From positions 575,121-639,120 of the forward strand of contig NZ_JPVZ01000003.1 of the NCBI RefSeq assembly GCF_001662875.1: 64,000 nucleotides of DNA. The letters run 5' to 3'. This DNA is from Thalassospira tepidiphila MCCC 1A03514. Its GTDB lineage: Bacteria; Pseudomonadota; Alphaproteobacteria; Rhodospirillales; Thalassospiraceae. Each line of letters starts with the position of its first letter. Within the stretch, counting starts at the first letter, position 1. Below the pieces are notes generated by a model, which did no database searches, was not told the origin of the DNA, and saw nothing but the letters and a program-made list of their open reading frames with translations. Position numbers and translations under genes: made by a program. Shown here one piece after another: positions 32,116-40,185 of the stretch.

Positions 32116-34071
32116 TCAGGTTTTCAGTTCCGACAGGTTGGAAAACAGTTCCAATGCTGTTGGGTTGGCCAAGGCTTCCTGATTTTTTACCGGCCGTCCG
32201 TGGACAACATCACGAACTGCAAGTTCGGTAATTTTCCCCGATTTTGTCCGCGGGATATCGGCAACCGCAAGTACCTTGGCAGGGACGTGGCGCGGGGTGC
32301 AGTTGTTGCGGATCTGCTTCTTGATCTTGTCGATCAGTGCGGTATCCAATTCGTAATTGTCGCGGAGCACAACAAACAGGATCACCCGAACGTCGTTATC
32401 CCAGTCCTGGCCGATCACAATCGATTCCTGAATTTCAGGTAGTTTTTCTACCTGCCGATAAATCTCTGCCGTGCCGATACGAACGCCGCCGGGGTTAAGG
32501 GTCGCATCCGAGCGGCCATAAATGACCATGCCGCCATCATCATCAAGCTCGACATAGTCACCATGGCACCAGATGTTATCAAACCGGTCAAAATAGGCGC
32601 TGTGATACCGCGAACCATCCGGGTCGTTCCAGAAGCCGACCGGCATCGATGGGAATGGTTTGGTGCAGACCAGTTCACCTTTTTCGTTCCGCAAGGAGTT
32701 GCCATCGTCATCAAACACGTCGACAGCAACACCAAGGGCACGGGTCTGGATGACGCCACGTTTGACCGGCAGGACAGGGCACGCAAGCACAAAACAGCCA
32801 AGGATATCTGTGCCGCCTGAGATGGACGCCAGATGGATGTCTTCTTTGATGTCGCGATAAACGTAATCGAAGCTTTCCGGTGCAAGCGGCGAGCCGGTTG
32901 ACGTCATCGCACGCACAGTGGACAGATCGTGTGTTTCTCGCGGTTTGAGTTCGGCCTTGGCCAACGCATCAATATATTTGGCAGATGTGCCAAACAGCGT
33001 CATGCCTTCTGCATCGGCATAATCAAACAGGATATTGCCACTCGGATAGAAGGGCGAGCCATCATAAAGCAGAAGGGTTGCACCGGCCGCAAGGCCCGCC
33101 ATCAACCAGTTCCACATCATCCAGCCACAAGTGGTGAAATAGAAAACGCGATCACCGGGCGCGACATCACAATGCAGGATATGTTCCGAAACCTGTTTCA
33201 GCAGCGTTCCGCCCGTGCCGTGAACAATGCATTTCGGCTTGCCCGTCGTCCCAGACGAGAACATTACATAAAGCGGGTGATTGAACTCGACTTGCTCAAA
33301 GACGATTTTCTCGGTCCGGAAGGGGGCAATGAAGTCGTCATAGGTGACGGCGCTGCGGATATCCGTCGTGTTGGCGCCGTCAAAGGCATAGGGCACGATG
33401 ACGACCTTTTTAAGGCTGTCGATCCGCTCGACAACATCGTGAACCTTTTCGCGGATGTCGTGTTGCTTGCCGTTATAGTGATAACCGTCAACGGTGATCA
33501 TCACGGTTGGTTCGATCTGGCCAAAGCGGTCTACAACACCCTGAACGCCGAAGTCCGGCGAGGCGGAGGACCAGGTTGCCCCGATGGCTGCCGTTGCCAG
33601 CATCGCAATCACGGTTTCAGACATATTTGGCATATAGCCGCACACGCGATCACCCTTGCCAACGCCCTCTGCGCGAAGGGCCTGCGAGAATTTCGATACC
33701 GCAATATTAAGTTCCGCCCAGGATAGGCGGCTTTTGACCTTGTCTTCACCCCAGAAAATCAGCGCGTCGGTGTCGTCATCACGGACCAGAAGATTCTCGG
33801 CAAAGTTCAGACGCGCATCCGGGAAGAACTGGGCGCCCGGCATTTTGTTGCCGTCGATCAGGACACGGTCGCCCCATGTTTCCGCTTTCAGATCGGCATA
33901 TTCGATAAGAGCAGGCCAGAAACGTTCAATCTCGGCAACGGACCAGTCATAGAGTTCGGTGAAACTCTGAAGGTTAAGCGCATGCTTTTCATTCACCCAG
34001 TCGCGAAAGCGGGTGACGTTTGCATTTTCAACGCGTTCTTTCGTCGGTTGCCAAAGAAAGTCGCTCATCAT
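32116..34071 (-). CDS. aacS: Acetoacetyl-CoA synthetase
   Basis: A 651-residue acyl-adenylate-forming enzyme. The AMP-binding signature is YVMFSSGTTGKPKCIVHGTGG (cited here in part as SSGTTGKPK, about residue 280), with LSWAELNIAVSKFSQALRA and the C-terminal GRSDATLNPGGVRIGTAEIY and RTKSGKITELAVRD, all typical of acetoacetate-CoA ligase rather than acetyl-CoA synthetase. It activates acetoacetate with ATP and CoA, feeding ketone bodies or leucine breakdown products, or linked to PHB turnover. ATG 34071 is chosen for the GAGG site 5 nt upstream. A GntR-type palindrome lies 132 bp upstream. Confidence 0.92.
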   Translation of the reverse strand: MMSDFLWQPTKERVENANVTRFRDWVNEKHALNLQSFTELYDWSVAEIERFWPALIEYADLKAETWGDRVLIDGNKMPGAQFFPDARLNFAENLLVRDDDTDALIFWGEDKVKSRLSWAELNIAVSKFSQALRAEGVGKGDRVCGYMPNMSETVIAMLATAAIGATWSSASPDFGVQGVVDRFGQIEPTVMITVDGYHYNGKQHDIREKVHDVVERIDSLKKVVIVPYAFDGANTTDIRSAVTYDDFIAPFRTEKIVFEQVEFNHPLYVMFSSGTTGKPKCIVHGTGGTLLKQVSEHILHCDVAPGDRVFYFTTCGWMMWNWLMAGLAAGATLLLYDGSPFYPSGNILFDYADAEGMTLFGTSAKYIDALAKAELKPRETHDLSTVRAMTSTGSPLAPESFDYVYRDIKEDIHLASISGGTDILGCFVLACPVLPVKRGVIQTRALGVAVDVFDDDGNSLRNEKGELVCTKPFPSMPVGFWNDPDGSRYHSAYFDRFDNIWCHGDYVELDDDGGMVIYGRSDATLNPGGVRIGTAEIYRQVEKLPEIQESIVIGQDWDNDVRVILFVVLRDNYELDTALIDKIKKQIRNNCTPRHVPAKVLAVADIPRTKSGKITELAVRDVVHGRPVKNQEALANPTALELFSNLSELKT

Positions 34072-34489
34072 GAGTCCTCTGTTTCCTGCCGAACGTTTCG
34101 ATCTCGTCGGCGCATCCTTTGAGGGCGCCAAATTGGTAGTCCTTTACCGCTTTTCTAGGCGTAAAAATGCGGACCAGCAAGTGAAGTAACGCAGATGGTC
34201 TAAATTGGTAATACCAATTGCTGTATTTTTCATCATATATCAAGTGAAATTATCTTCATAAGTGTCTGTTTAAAAGTTATAAATATCCGAAATTGTAATG
34301 CTCAAAAATATTGCGGGTTGGAGTTAAACAATAGCCCGAGAAGCTAATAAAGTATCAAATGGCGGCCGGTTTTTGTTCTATCGTGATTCGTTGGGTTGCG
34401 ATGCAGCTGTGTCTTGCACGTGAAAACGCTTGCACGCCTGTCTGGGCATATTAGGTTGACACAGCATTTCACGAGACATGGAGATAACC
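34072..34489. other. Divergent intergenic region aacS / moaB
   Basis: A 418-bp AT-rich stretch with no supported gene. Its one clear element is the 17-bp palindrome at 34203-34219. Confidence 0.5.
34203..34219. promoter_or_regulatory. GntR/FadR-type operator upstream of aacS
   Basis: AATTGGT-AAT-ACCAATT is a perfect 7-3-7 palindrome. It matches the TTGGT-N3-ACCAA type bound by FadR-subfamily GntR regulators such as PdhR and LldR. The window has no such regulator, so the protein is unidentified. Confidence 0.55.
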
Positions 34490-35020
34490 GTGGCAGGCAT
34501 TGACGAAAGCCAACCCTTTGTATCGATCAATATTGCCGTATTGACCGTCAGCGATACGCGCGATCTCCATAACGACACCTCGGGCGAGGTTCTTTGTGAA
34601 CGCATCATCGCCAAGGGCCATCACGTTTATGAACGCAAAATCCTGAAAGACGATCAATTGGCCTTGCGCAAGCAGCTCGGTGCTTGGTGCTCAAACCCGG
34701 ATGTCGATGTCATCATTACCACGGGCGGCACAGGTGTTACCGGGCGCGACGTGACGGTAGAAGCCCACCGGGCAATCTACGAAAAGGAAATACCGGGCTT
34801 CGGCGAACTGTTCCGCTGGATATCATATCAGAAAATTGGCACATCCACGGTGCAATCACGGGCGACTGCAGGGGTGTGTATGGGAACCTATATGTTTGCG
34901 TTACCCGGATCGACCGGGGCATGCAAAGATGCCTGGGACGAAATTCTGACCTATCAGCTCGATATCCGCCATCGGCCGTGCAACTTCGTCGAGCTCATGC
35001 CGCGTCTTCTTGAAGAATAG
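34490..35020 (+). CDS. moaB: Molybdenum cofactor biosynthesis protein B
   Basis: A 176-residue MoaB/Mog-family protein. INIAVLTVSDTRDLHNDTSG begins the fold, IITTGGTGVTGRDVTVEA is the molybdopterin-binding signature and FALPGSTGACKDAWDEIL closes it. It belongs to molybdenum cofactor assembly (molybdopterin adenylylation or a related step). The start is most likely GTG 34490, since GGAGA lies 5 nt before it and homologues begin with a similar M-A-x-I-D-E-S-x-P-F stretch; an in-frame ATG at 34478 overlaps that ribosome site. No other moa or mob gene is nearby. Confidence 0.9.
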   Translation: MAGIDESQPFVSINIAVLTVSDTRDLHNDTSGEVLCERIIAKGHHVYERKILKDDQLALRKQLGAWCSNPDVDVIITTGGTGVTGRDVTVEAHRAIYEKEIPGFGELFRWISYQKIGTSTVQSRATAGVCMGTYMFALPGSTGACKDAWDEILTYQLDIRHRPCNFVELMPRLLEE

Positions 35021-35084
35021 GGGCGCACGCCGTCCATATCCATTGCTCGCGATCCCTGAATTCCCCAATTAACAAGGACTTCCG

Positions 35085-35852
35085 ATGGAATTTATCTCGG
35101 ATCCGTTTTTCTATGTTGTCGGCATTCCCGCCGTCTTGATCGCCGGTGTTTCAAAAAGCGGCTTTGGCGGCGGGCTCGGTGTTGTGGCTGTGCCTCTGAT
35201 GGCGTTGGCGGTATCGCCACAGGCCGCCGCGGCGATCATGCTTCCCATTTTGTGCCTGATGGACCTTGCAAATGTCTGGGCCTATCGCAATCGCTGGGAC
35301 AGTCGGAACATGAAAATCCTCGTGCCGGCCGCACTGCTGGGCATTCTTGTCGGGACATTGTCTTTCAGCTACCTGAATGAGGCAGCCGTCAAACTGATCA
35401 TCGCGATGATCGCGATCATCTTTACCCTTGATCATTGGCTTCGTGGCCGGAAGGAAACCGGTGCACCGGGCAGGGCAACGATTGGCAAGGGTACAGTTCT
35501 TGGCGCACTGGCAGGTTTCACCAGTTTCGTCGCCCACGCGGGCGGGCCACCGGTGTCGGTTTATCTGCTGCCGCAGCGAATGGATAAATCGATCTTTGTC
35601 GGTACGACAGTCATGTTCTTCATTGTCGTCAATTACGTCAAACTGATCCCGTATGCTCTGCTTGGGCAATTCGATGCATCCAACCTTGGAACATCACTTT
35701 TGTTCGTGCCGGTCGCGCTGTTCGGGACATGGCTGGGCTTGTGGGCGCATGACAAAGTCAGTGTCAAATTGTTCTACCGGGTTTGCTACAGCCTGTTGTT
35801 CCTGACAGGGATTAAGCTGTTTGCGGATTCGATCCTCGAATTTACAGCCTGA
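35085..35852 (+). CDS. TauE/SafE family membrane exporter
   Basis: A 255-residue inner-membrane protein with about eight segments and the family repeat hallmarks AGVSKSGFGGGLGVVAVPLM (about residue 22) and ALAGFTSFVAHAGGPPVSVY (about residue 142). Members export sulfite, sulfoacetate or other organosulfur anions. An AAGGA site precedes the ATG. It follows moaB by 64 bp; a functional link (for example a molybdenum-dependent sulfite enzyme) is possible but nothing in the window proves it. Confidence 0.88.
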   Translation: MEFISDPFFYVVGIPAVLIAGVSKSGFGGGLGVVAVPLMALAVSPQAAAAIMLPILCLMDLANVWAYRNRWDSRNMKILVPAALLGILVGTLSFSYLNEAAVKLIIAMIAIIFTLDHWLRGRKETGAPGRATIGKGTVLGALAGFTSFVAHAGGPPVSVYLLPQRMDKSIFVGTTVMFFIVVNYVKLIPYALLGQFDASNLGTSLLFVPVALFGTWLGLWAHDKVSVKLFYRVCYSLLFLTGIKLFADSILEFTA

Positions 35853-36102
35853 ACATCGCATCGGTTTGCGCGGTACTTTACAGCACCACACTAACTGTTG
35901 GCGTTTCGATCAATGGTTTTAATGTGATGTATCCACTCTCTTTATGGTAGAAATGGCATACGCCAATGAGATAGCCGCGTGGTCCGGGTATAATCCTGTA
36001 TTTACGTAATGGTATAAGTGGCTTATTAGATATCAGTGCTGCAAAGACAAGCAGAATGGATGGCGAATAAAAGCACGCGATCAGCAGCCAGGAGGAAACC
36101 TG

Positions 36103-36180
36103 ATGCGCATATGGGAGCTTTATTTAAATGCCAGAAAGAATTCTGCAGGTTGCGACAGCAATTTCCGGGCAAGCCAATGA
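36103..36180 (+). other. Possible 25-codon leader ORF overlapping the MCP-like gene
   Basis: AGGAGG (36090-36095) lies 7 nt before ATG 36103, the strongest ribosome site in this stretch. The frame encodes 25 residues (MRIWELYLNARKNSAGCDSN...) and stops at 36180, overlapping the first 53 bp of the next gene in another frame. It could be a coupling leader peptide or the remnant of a frameshifted start. Confidence 0.35.
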
Positions 36181-37156
36181 TAAAATTACCGAAATCAAGG
36201 CCGTTACACGGGCAACACGAACCCTTGCACTGAATGCGTTGATCGAGGCCGCACGCGCAGGCGAAGTGGGCCGTGGGTTTGGTGTTGTTGCCAACGAGGT
36301 CAAGGAAATCTCGCAACGTGTGAACGTCATTACCGAAGAACTTGAAGACATGTTTCTGACGCTTGCCTCCGATCTGGAGAAAACAGCGCAGACGGTTCGT
36401 GGTGATCGTTTTGCCGACCTTGCCCGTTATTCTGTCGAATTGATGGACCGCAACCTGTACGAACGATCTTGCGATGTGCGCTGGTGGGCAACCGACGCAG
36501 CCGTGGTCGATGTTTGTGAAAATCTCCAAGACCCTGCGTTTGCATTACGTGCTTCGGAACGGCTCGGCGTGATCCTTGATTCCTATACCGTGTATCTCGA
36601 TCTTTGGGTGGCTGACCGGAACGGCAACGTTATTGCCAACGGACGCCCGGACTCCTATCGCGTGATGGGGAAAAATGTTTCTGATCAGGGCTGGTTTCAG
36701 GAAGCAATGCGCTGTCGCGATGGCGGACACTATGCCGTCGCGGATGTGGCAGCCAATTCACTGCTAAACAACGCCGCATCCCCGACTTATGCGACCGCCG
36801 TACGCCGGGGCGGTGCCGTCGATGGCGATGTGATCGGTGTTTTGGGCGTCTTTTTTGACTGGGAAAGCCAAGCACCGATGATCGTCAAATCGCTGAACTT
36901 CAACGCGGAAGAACGTGAACGTACCCGGGTGATGTTGATCGACGCAAAAAATCGGGTTCTTGCTGCTTCCGATGACCACGGCGTGCTCAGCGAAACATTT
37001 AATCTGCGGGTCGATGATCCTGCCCGCGGGGCCTATCTGCTTGAAGATGGATCCCTTGTGGCCTACGCCTTGACGCCAGGTTACGAAACCTATCAAGGGC
37101 TTGGCTGGCGTGGGGTTATCGTGCAAACACCACGAGCGGAAAATGCCGTCGCCTAA
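36128..37156 (+). CDS. Soluble MCP-tip / Cache-domain receptor, reversed order
   Basis: A 342-residue protein with a methyl-accepting chemotaxis signalling tip at its N-terminus (TLALNALIEAARAGEVGRGF, residues about 32-51, then VVANEVKEIS) and a double-Cache (PDC-like) sensor in its C-terminal 230 residues (YTVYLDLWVADRNGNVIANG). I see no transmembrane segment or signal peptide. Canonical MCPs place a periplasmic Cache before the membrane and the signalling tip at the C-terminus, so order and location are reversed. The signalling helix pair is short. The strongest ribosome site serves a different upstream frame (see 36103). It ends with a long terminator hairpin. Confidence 0.8.
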   Translation: MPERILQVATAISGQANDKITEIKAVTRATRTLALNALIEAARAGEVGRGFGVVANEVKEISQRVNVITEELEDMFLTLASDLEKTAQTVRGDRFADLARYSVELMDRNLYERSCDVRWWATDAAVVDVCENLQDPAFALRASERLGVILDSYTVYLDLWVADRNGNVIANGRPDSYRVMGKNVSDQGWFQEAMRCRDGGHYAVADVAANSLLNNAASPTYATAVRRGGAVDGDVIGVLGVFFDWESQAPMIVKSLNFNAEERERTRVMLIDAKNRVLAASDDHGVLSETFNLRVDDPARGAYLLEDGSLVAYALTPGYETYQGLGWRGVIVQTPRAENAVA

Positions 37157-37193
37157 CTGTAGACGTCTAGGCGAGCCACGATATCTATCTGCT

Positions 37194-37234
37194 AAAAGAA
37201 GACGGGCACCTTGTGTTGGTGCTCGTCTTCTTTT
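37194..37234 (+). terminator. Strong terminator after MCP-like gene
   Basis: Arms 37194-37210 and 37218-37234 form a 17-bp stem with one mismatched or wobble position (AAAAGAAGACGGGCACC pairs with GGTGCTCGTCTTCTTTT) and a 7-nt loop. Confidence 0.85.
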
Positions 37235-37341
37235 GTTTTGTGCTCAGGTGTTTGCGCTTGCCCCTTGGCATGAAAAGAGATAACGATGCTGTCACTTTAT
37301 TGATAAAGTGTCATCGTGTCTGCCTTGAAGGATGAAAGCTG

Positions 37342-38154
37342 TTGGAACTGATCCTTGCCAAAATTGCCGTGTCTATCGGAACGGTGCTGGGGCTTTCGAT
37401 GCTTGCAGAACGGGCAGGGCCACGTGTCGCCGGCGTGTTGTCAGGTTACCCGCTGGGAACGGCAATCCTTTTGTATTTCATTGCAGTCGAGCAAGGTGTT
37501 GCCTTCGCAAGTGAAAGCGCGGTGTACGCTTTGCCCGGCCTGATTGCGACCTTAACCTTCCTCTATGCCTATTTCATTGTGTCGCGCCAATGCGTTCGCC
37601 TGCCTGTCTTCCCACAGATTCTTCTCAGTTCGCTCGGGGCGTTTGTCACTTATCTGTCGGTCTCATGGCTGTTTCAGCTCGCACCGATGAGCTTGACGCA
37701 GGCGGCGGTGATTTTGCTGGTTGCGATCGTTGTCGCACTCATCCTTTTCCGCAAGATCGAGAATGTCCGTATTCTCAATCGGGTTCGCCTGACCAAGCGG
37801 GTTGTTTTGCTTCGCGCTTCACTGGCGGCAATCATCGTTCTGGTCATCAGTGGCATGGCGGCGTGGATTGGTCCACGCTGGGCAGGATTATTGTCAGGTT
37901 TCCCCGTAACACTCTATCCCATGATGTTGATCCTTCATTTCACCTATGGGGCAGAACCGGTGCATACGGTTATTCGAAACTTTCCAAGGGGAATGGGGGC
38001 ATTATGGGTTTATATCCTTGCCGTGACCCTTGGTTACCCTGTTCTTGGTCTTGGCTTGGGCACACTGTGTGCCTTTGGGGCAGCCACGGTCTATCTGGTC
38101 GGGTACACCACTTTCGTCTGGGTCCGCCAAAAGTCCGTGCAAGCAGCGCAATGA
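37342..38154 (+). CDS. Membrane protein with internal duplication, unknown function
   Basis: A 270-residue polytopic membrane protein with about eight segments. The two halves share a motif: GPRVAGVLSGYPLGTAIL (residues about 27-44) and GPRWAGLLSGFPVTLYPM (about 179-196), pointing to an ancient duplication, a layout common in small transporters. I do not recognise a named family with certainty; GlpM/DUF3147-like proteins look similar. The start is TTG 37342, with AAGGA about 10 nt upstream. It is followed 70 bp later by an IclR regulator on the same strand. Confidence 0.7.
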   Translation: MELILAKIAVSIGTVLGLSMLAERAGPRVAGVLSGYPLGTAILLYFIAVEQGVAFASESAVYALPGLIATLTFLYAYFIVSRQCVRLPVFPQILLSSLGAFVTYLSVSWLFQLAPMSLTQAAVILLVAIVVALILFRKIENVRILNRVRLTKRVVLLRASLAAIIVLVISGMAAWIGPRWAGLLSGFPVTLYPMMLILHFTYGAEPVHTVIRNFPRGMGALWVYILAVTLGYPVLGLGLGTLCAFGAATVYLVGYTTFVWVRQKSVQAAQ

Positions 38155-38224
38155 TCTCCTAACATTCAGACAACACGACAATGATGGTCGGTCAAATCGA
38201 CCGCACACAGGGAGTAGTCGCTGA

Positions 38225-38986
38225 ATGCAGCAAGTCCAGTCACTGGTACGGGCGTTAAGTATCCTCAACGCGCTTGCCGAAAGCGAAGACGGGATGACCC
38301 TGACCGAAATTTCACATCAGGTGAAATTACCACCCTCGACAGCGCACAGGTTGCTGACCACCATGCAGCACGAACGATATGTATCGTTTGAGGGGGAGCG
38401 CACCCTGTGGTTCGTCGGGGTTCAGGCTTTCAGCGTTGGCAATTCATTTACCAAGAATCGTAACCTCAGCCAGATTGCGCGGCCCTATATGCGCGCACTC
38501 ATGGAAGACAGCGGTGAAACGGTCAATCTTGCTGTCGCAGACGGTGGGGAGGTCATCTTCCTGTCGCAGGTCGAATGCCGCAAAATGATGCGTGCGCTCG
38601 TCACACCCGGTCGTCGGGCCTTGATGCACTGCTCGGGCGTTGGCAAGGCCTTGCTTGCCTTTTTGCCGGAAGAAGAACTGCATTCGGTCGTCGCAAAGCA
38701 CGGGTTGCCAAAGATTACCGAACGAACCCTGATAACCCAGGAAGCTCTTGAAAAGGATCTGGAGCGTTGCCGTCAGCGTGGCTATGCCCTTGATGATGAA
38801 GAGCACGCGGTTGGTCTGCGTTGTGTTGCGGGCGTTGTCCGTGATGAAACGGGTTTGCCAATCGCGGCATTATCACTTTCGGGGCCCGCGGCCCGTATTC
38901 CAAACGACCATATCGAGCAATTGGGGCTTAAAATACGCCGTGTCTGCGCCGACCTGAGCCGTGAATATGGAGGAAAGCCGGTCTAA
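38225..38986 (+). CDS. IclR family transcriptional regulator
   Basis: A 253-residue IclR-type regulator. The N-terminal winged helix-turn-helix (residues 5-65) includes MTLTEISHQVKLPPSTAHRL, and the GAF-like effector domain carries GRRALMHCSGVGKALLAFLP and the C-terminal signature ERCRQRGYALDDEEHAVGLR. IclR members control carbon-source pathways; the ligand is unknown. The stop codon TAA lies in the loop of a 7-bp hairpin (38977-38994). Confidence 0.92.
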   Translation: MQQVQSLVRALSILNALAESEDGMTLTEISHQVKLPPSTAHRLLTTMQHERYVSFEGERTLWFVGVQAFSVGNSFTKNRNLSQIARPYMRALMEDSGETVNLAVADGGEVIFLSQVECRKMMRALVTPGRRALMHCSGVGKALLAFLPEEELHSVVAKHGLPKITERTLITQEALEKDLERCRQRGYALDDEEHAVGLRCVAGVVRDETGLPIAALSLSGPAARIPNDHIEQLGLKIRRVCADLSREYGGKPV

Positions 38987-38994
38987 AGACCGGC
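38977..38994. terminator. Hairpin across IclR stop codon
   Basis: GCCGGTC-TAAA-GACCGGC, with the stop codon TAA as loop; GTTCTTCC follows. A weak terminator between the convergent IclR and msrA genes. Confidence 0.45.
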
Positions 38995-39038
38995 GTTCTT
39001 CCACGGACCAAAGCGATCCTGCTCAGTCGGATTGCTGT

Positions 39039-39683
39039 TTACATACCCGGGCAGGAAACGCCAGTGCCGCCGAGCCCGCAATAGCCATCAGGATTCTTGT
39101 GAAGGTATTGCTGATGGAAGTCCTCGGCATAAAAGAATTCCGGTGCCCCGGTGACTTCGGTTGTCACGTCGGCTTGACCTGCTTCTTTCAGTGCAGCGTT
39201 GTAGTCCTGACGTGACTGAACGGCCGCTTGCTGTTGTTCAGGCGTAAAGGTGTAGATGACGGACCTGTACTGGGTGCCGATGTCATTGCCCTGACGCATC
39301 CCCTGAGTCGGGTCGTGGTTTTCCCAAAACAGCTTCAAAAGCGCTGAATAGGACGTCATAGCAGGATCAAAGACGACCAACACCACTTCGGCATGACCTG
39401 TCATACCGCTGCAAACTTCGCGATAGGTCGGGTTCTTGGTGAAGCCACCAGCATAGCCAACAGCAGTGCTGTAAACGCCTTCAGCTTTCCAGAACAGGCG
39501 TTCCGCCCCCCAGAAGCATCCCATGCCAAAGACGGCAATTTCCAGATGACCCGGGAAGGGGCCCTTCATCGGATTGCCTGTGACGATATTGGCATCGGCA
39601 ACCGGCAGTGCTTCTTCGCGTCCCGGAAGCGCGGTGTCAGCGGTTGGCATTTTGGGTTTGTCTGATTTCAGCACGGAGAACAT
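39039..39683 (-). CDS. msrA: Peptide methionine sulfoxide reductase MsrA
   Basis: A 214-residue MsrA of the longer type. The catalytic cysteine is in [20 protein letters not shown] (about residue 59); [22 protein letters not shown] and [20 protein letters not shown] follow, and the C-terminal [10 protein letters not shown] carries the likely resolving cysteines. It reduces methionine-S-sulfoxide in proteins using thioredoxin. I chose ATG 39683 ([10 protein letters not shown]) since homologues of this type start near there; ATG 39716 would add 11 residues and the frame is open to 39794. No signal peptide is seen, so it is cytoplasmic. Confidence 0.93.
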   Translation of the reverse strand: MFSVLKSDKPKMPTADTALPGREEALPVADANIVTGNPMKGPFPGHLEIAVFGMGCFWGAERLFWKAEGVYSTAVGYAGGFTKNPTYREVCSGMTGHAEVVLVVFDPAMTSYSALLKLFWENHDPTQGMRQGNDIGTQYRSVIYTFTPEQQQAAVQSRQDYNAALKEAGQADVTTEVTGAPEFFYAEDFHQQYLHKNPDGYCGLGGTGVSCPGM

Positions 39684-39828
39684 GTCTTGATTTCCCGAAG
39701 AAGAATTTGCGTTCATGCCTGCAATGTACTCCAGAAGCGCACAATAGCAATTCCCGTCTTGATCAAATGTCTTTGAACATTCTTTTGGCGGCACCCGCGA
39801 TCACGCGGATAATCCGCACCCAAAGTTC

Positions 39829-40185
39829 ATGGAACTGCATGATGGAATGGCTTTGCACAGGTTCAAGCATTTGAAATCGACAGCTTTGATGCTGTTGGGG
39901 GCGTTCAGTTTGCTGGTCGGGCTTTTGTTCCTGCCATTGCCACCACCATTTTTTGGCATGGTGTTTATTGCGCTTGGTATTCCATTGTTGGCAGCCGGAT
40001 CAAAACGAACGCGGCGATTTATCCAGCATCTGCGTTGGCGGTATTACCGGCACAACACTAAGATCGAATTTTTTTTGGCAAAGATGCCCGGTTTCGTTCG
40101 AAGACACGGTCGGAAAACCCGCCCGGATGGCTTGATGCGGTCTGAAAAGATGGCGGCATCCGCCAGACAACGGTCTAAGGACTAA
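39829..40185 (+). CDS. Small membrane protein (PGPGW-like), unknown function
   Basis: A 118-residue protein with two close membrane segments (TALMLLGAFSLLVGLLFLPL and FFGMVFIALGIPLLAAGS) joined by a Pro-rich turn, then a very basic tail (RRFIQHLRWRYYRHN). The turn resembles small inner-membrane proteins of the PGPGW family. The start is uncertain: ATG 39829 or 39847, neither with a convincing ribosome site. Its end overlaps the end of the convergent SPOR lipoprotein gene by 11 bp. Confidence 0.6.
   Translation: MELHDGMALHRFKHLKSTALMLLGAFSLLVGLLFLPLPPPFFGMVFIALGIPLLAAGSKRTRRFIQHLRWRYYRHNTKIEFFLAKMPGFVRRHGRKTRPDGLMRSEKMAASARQRSKD

Noticed and set aside
34028..34243. 71-codon minus-strand frame upstream of aacS
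   Set aside because: Overlaps the aacS start and its operator region in another frame, with no family features.
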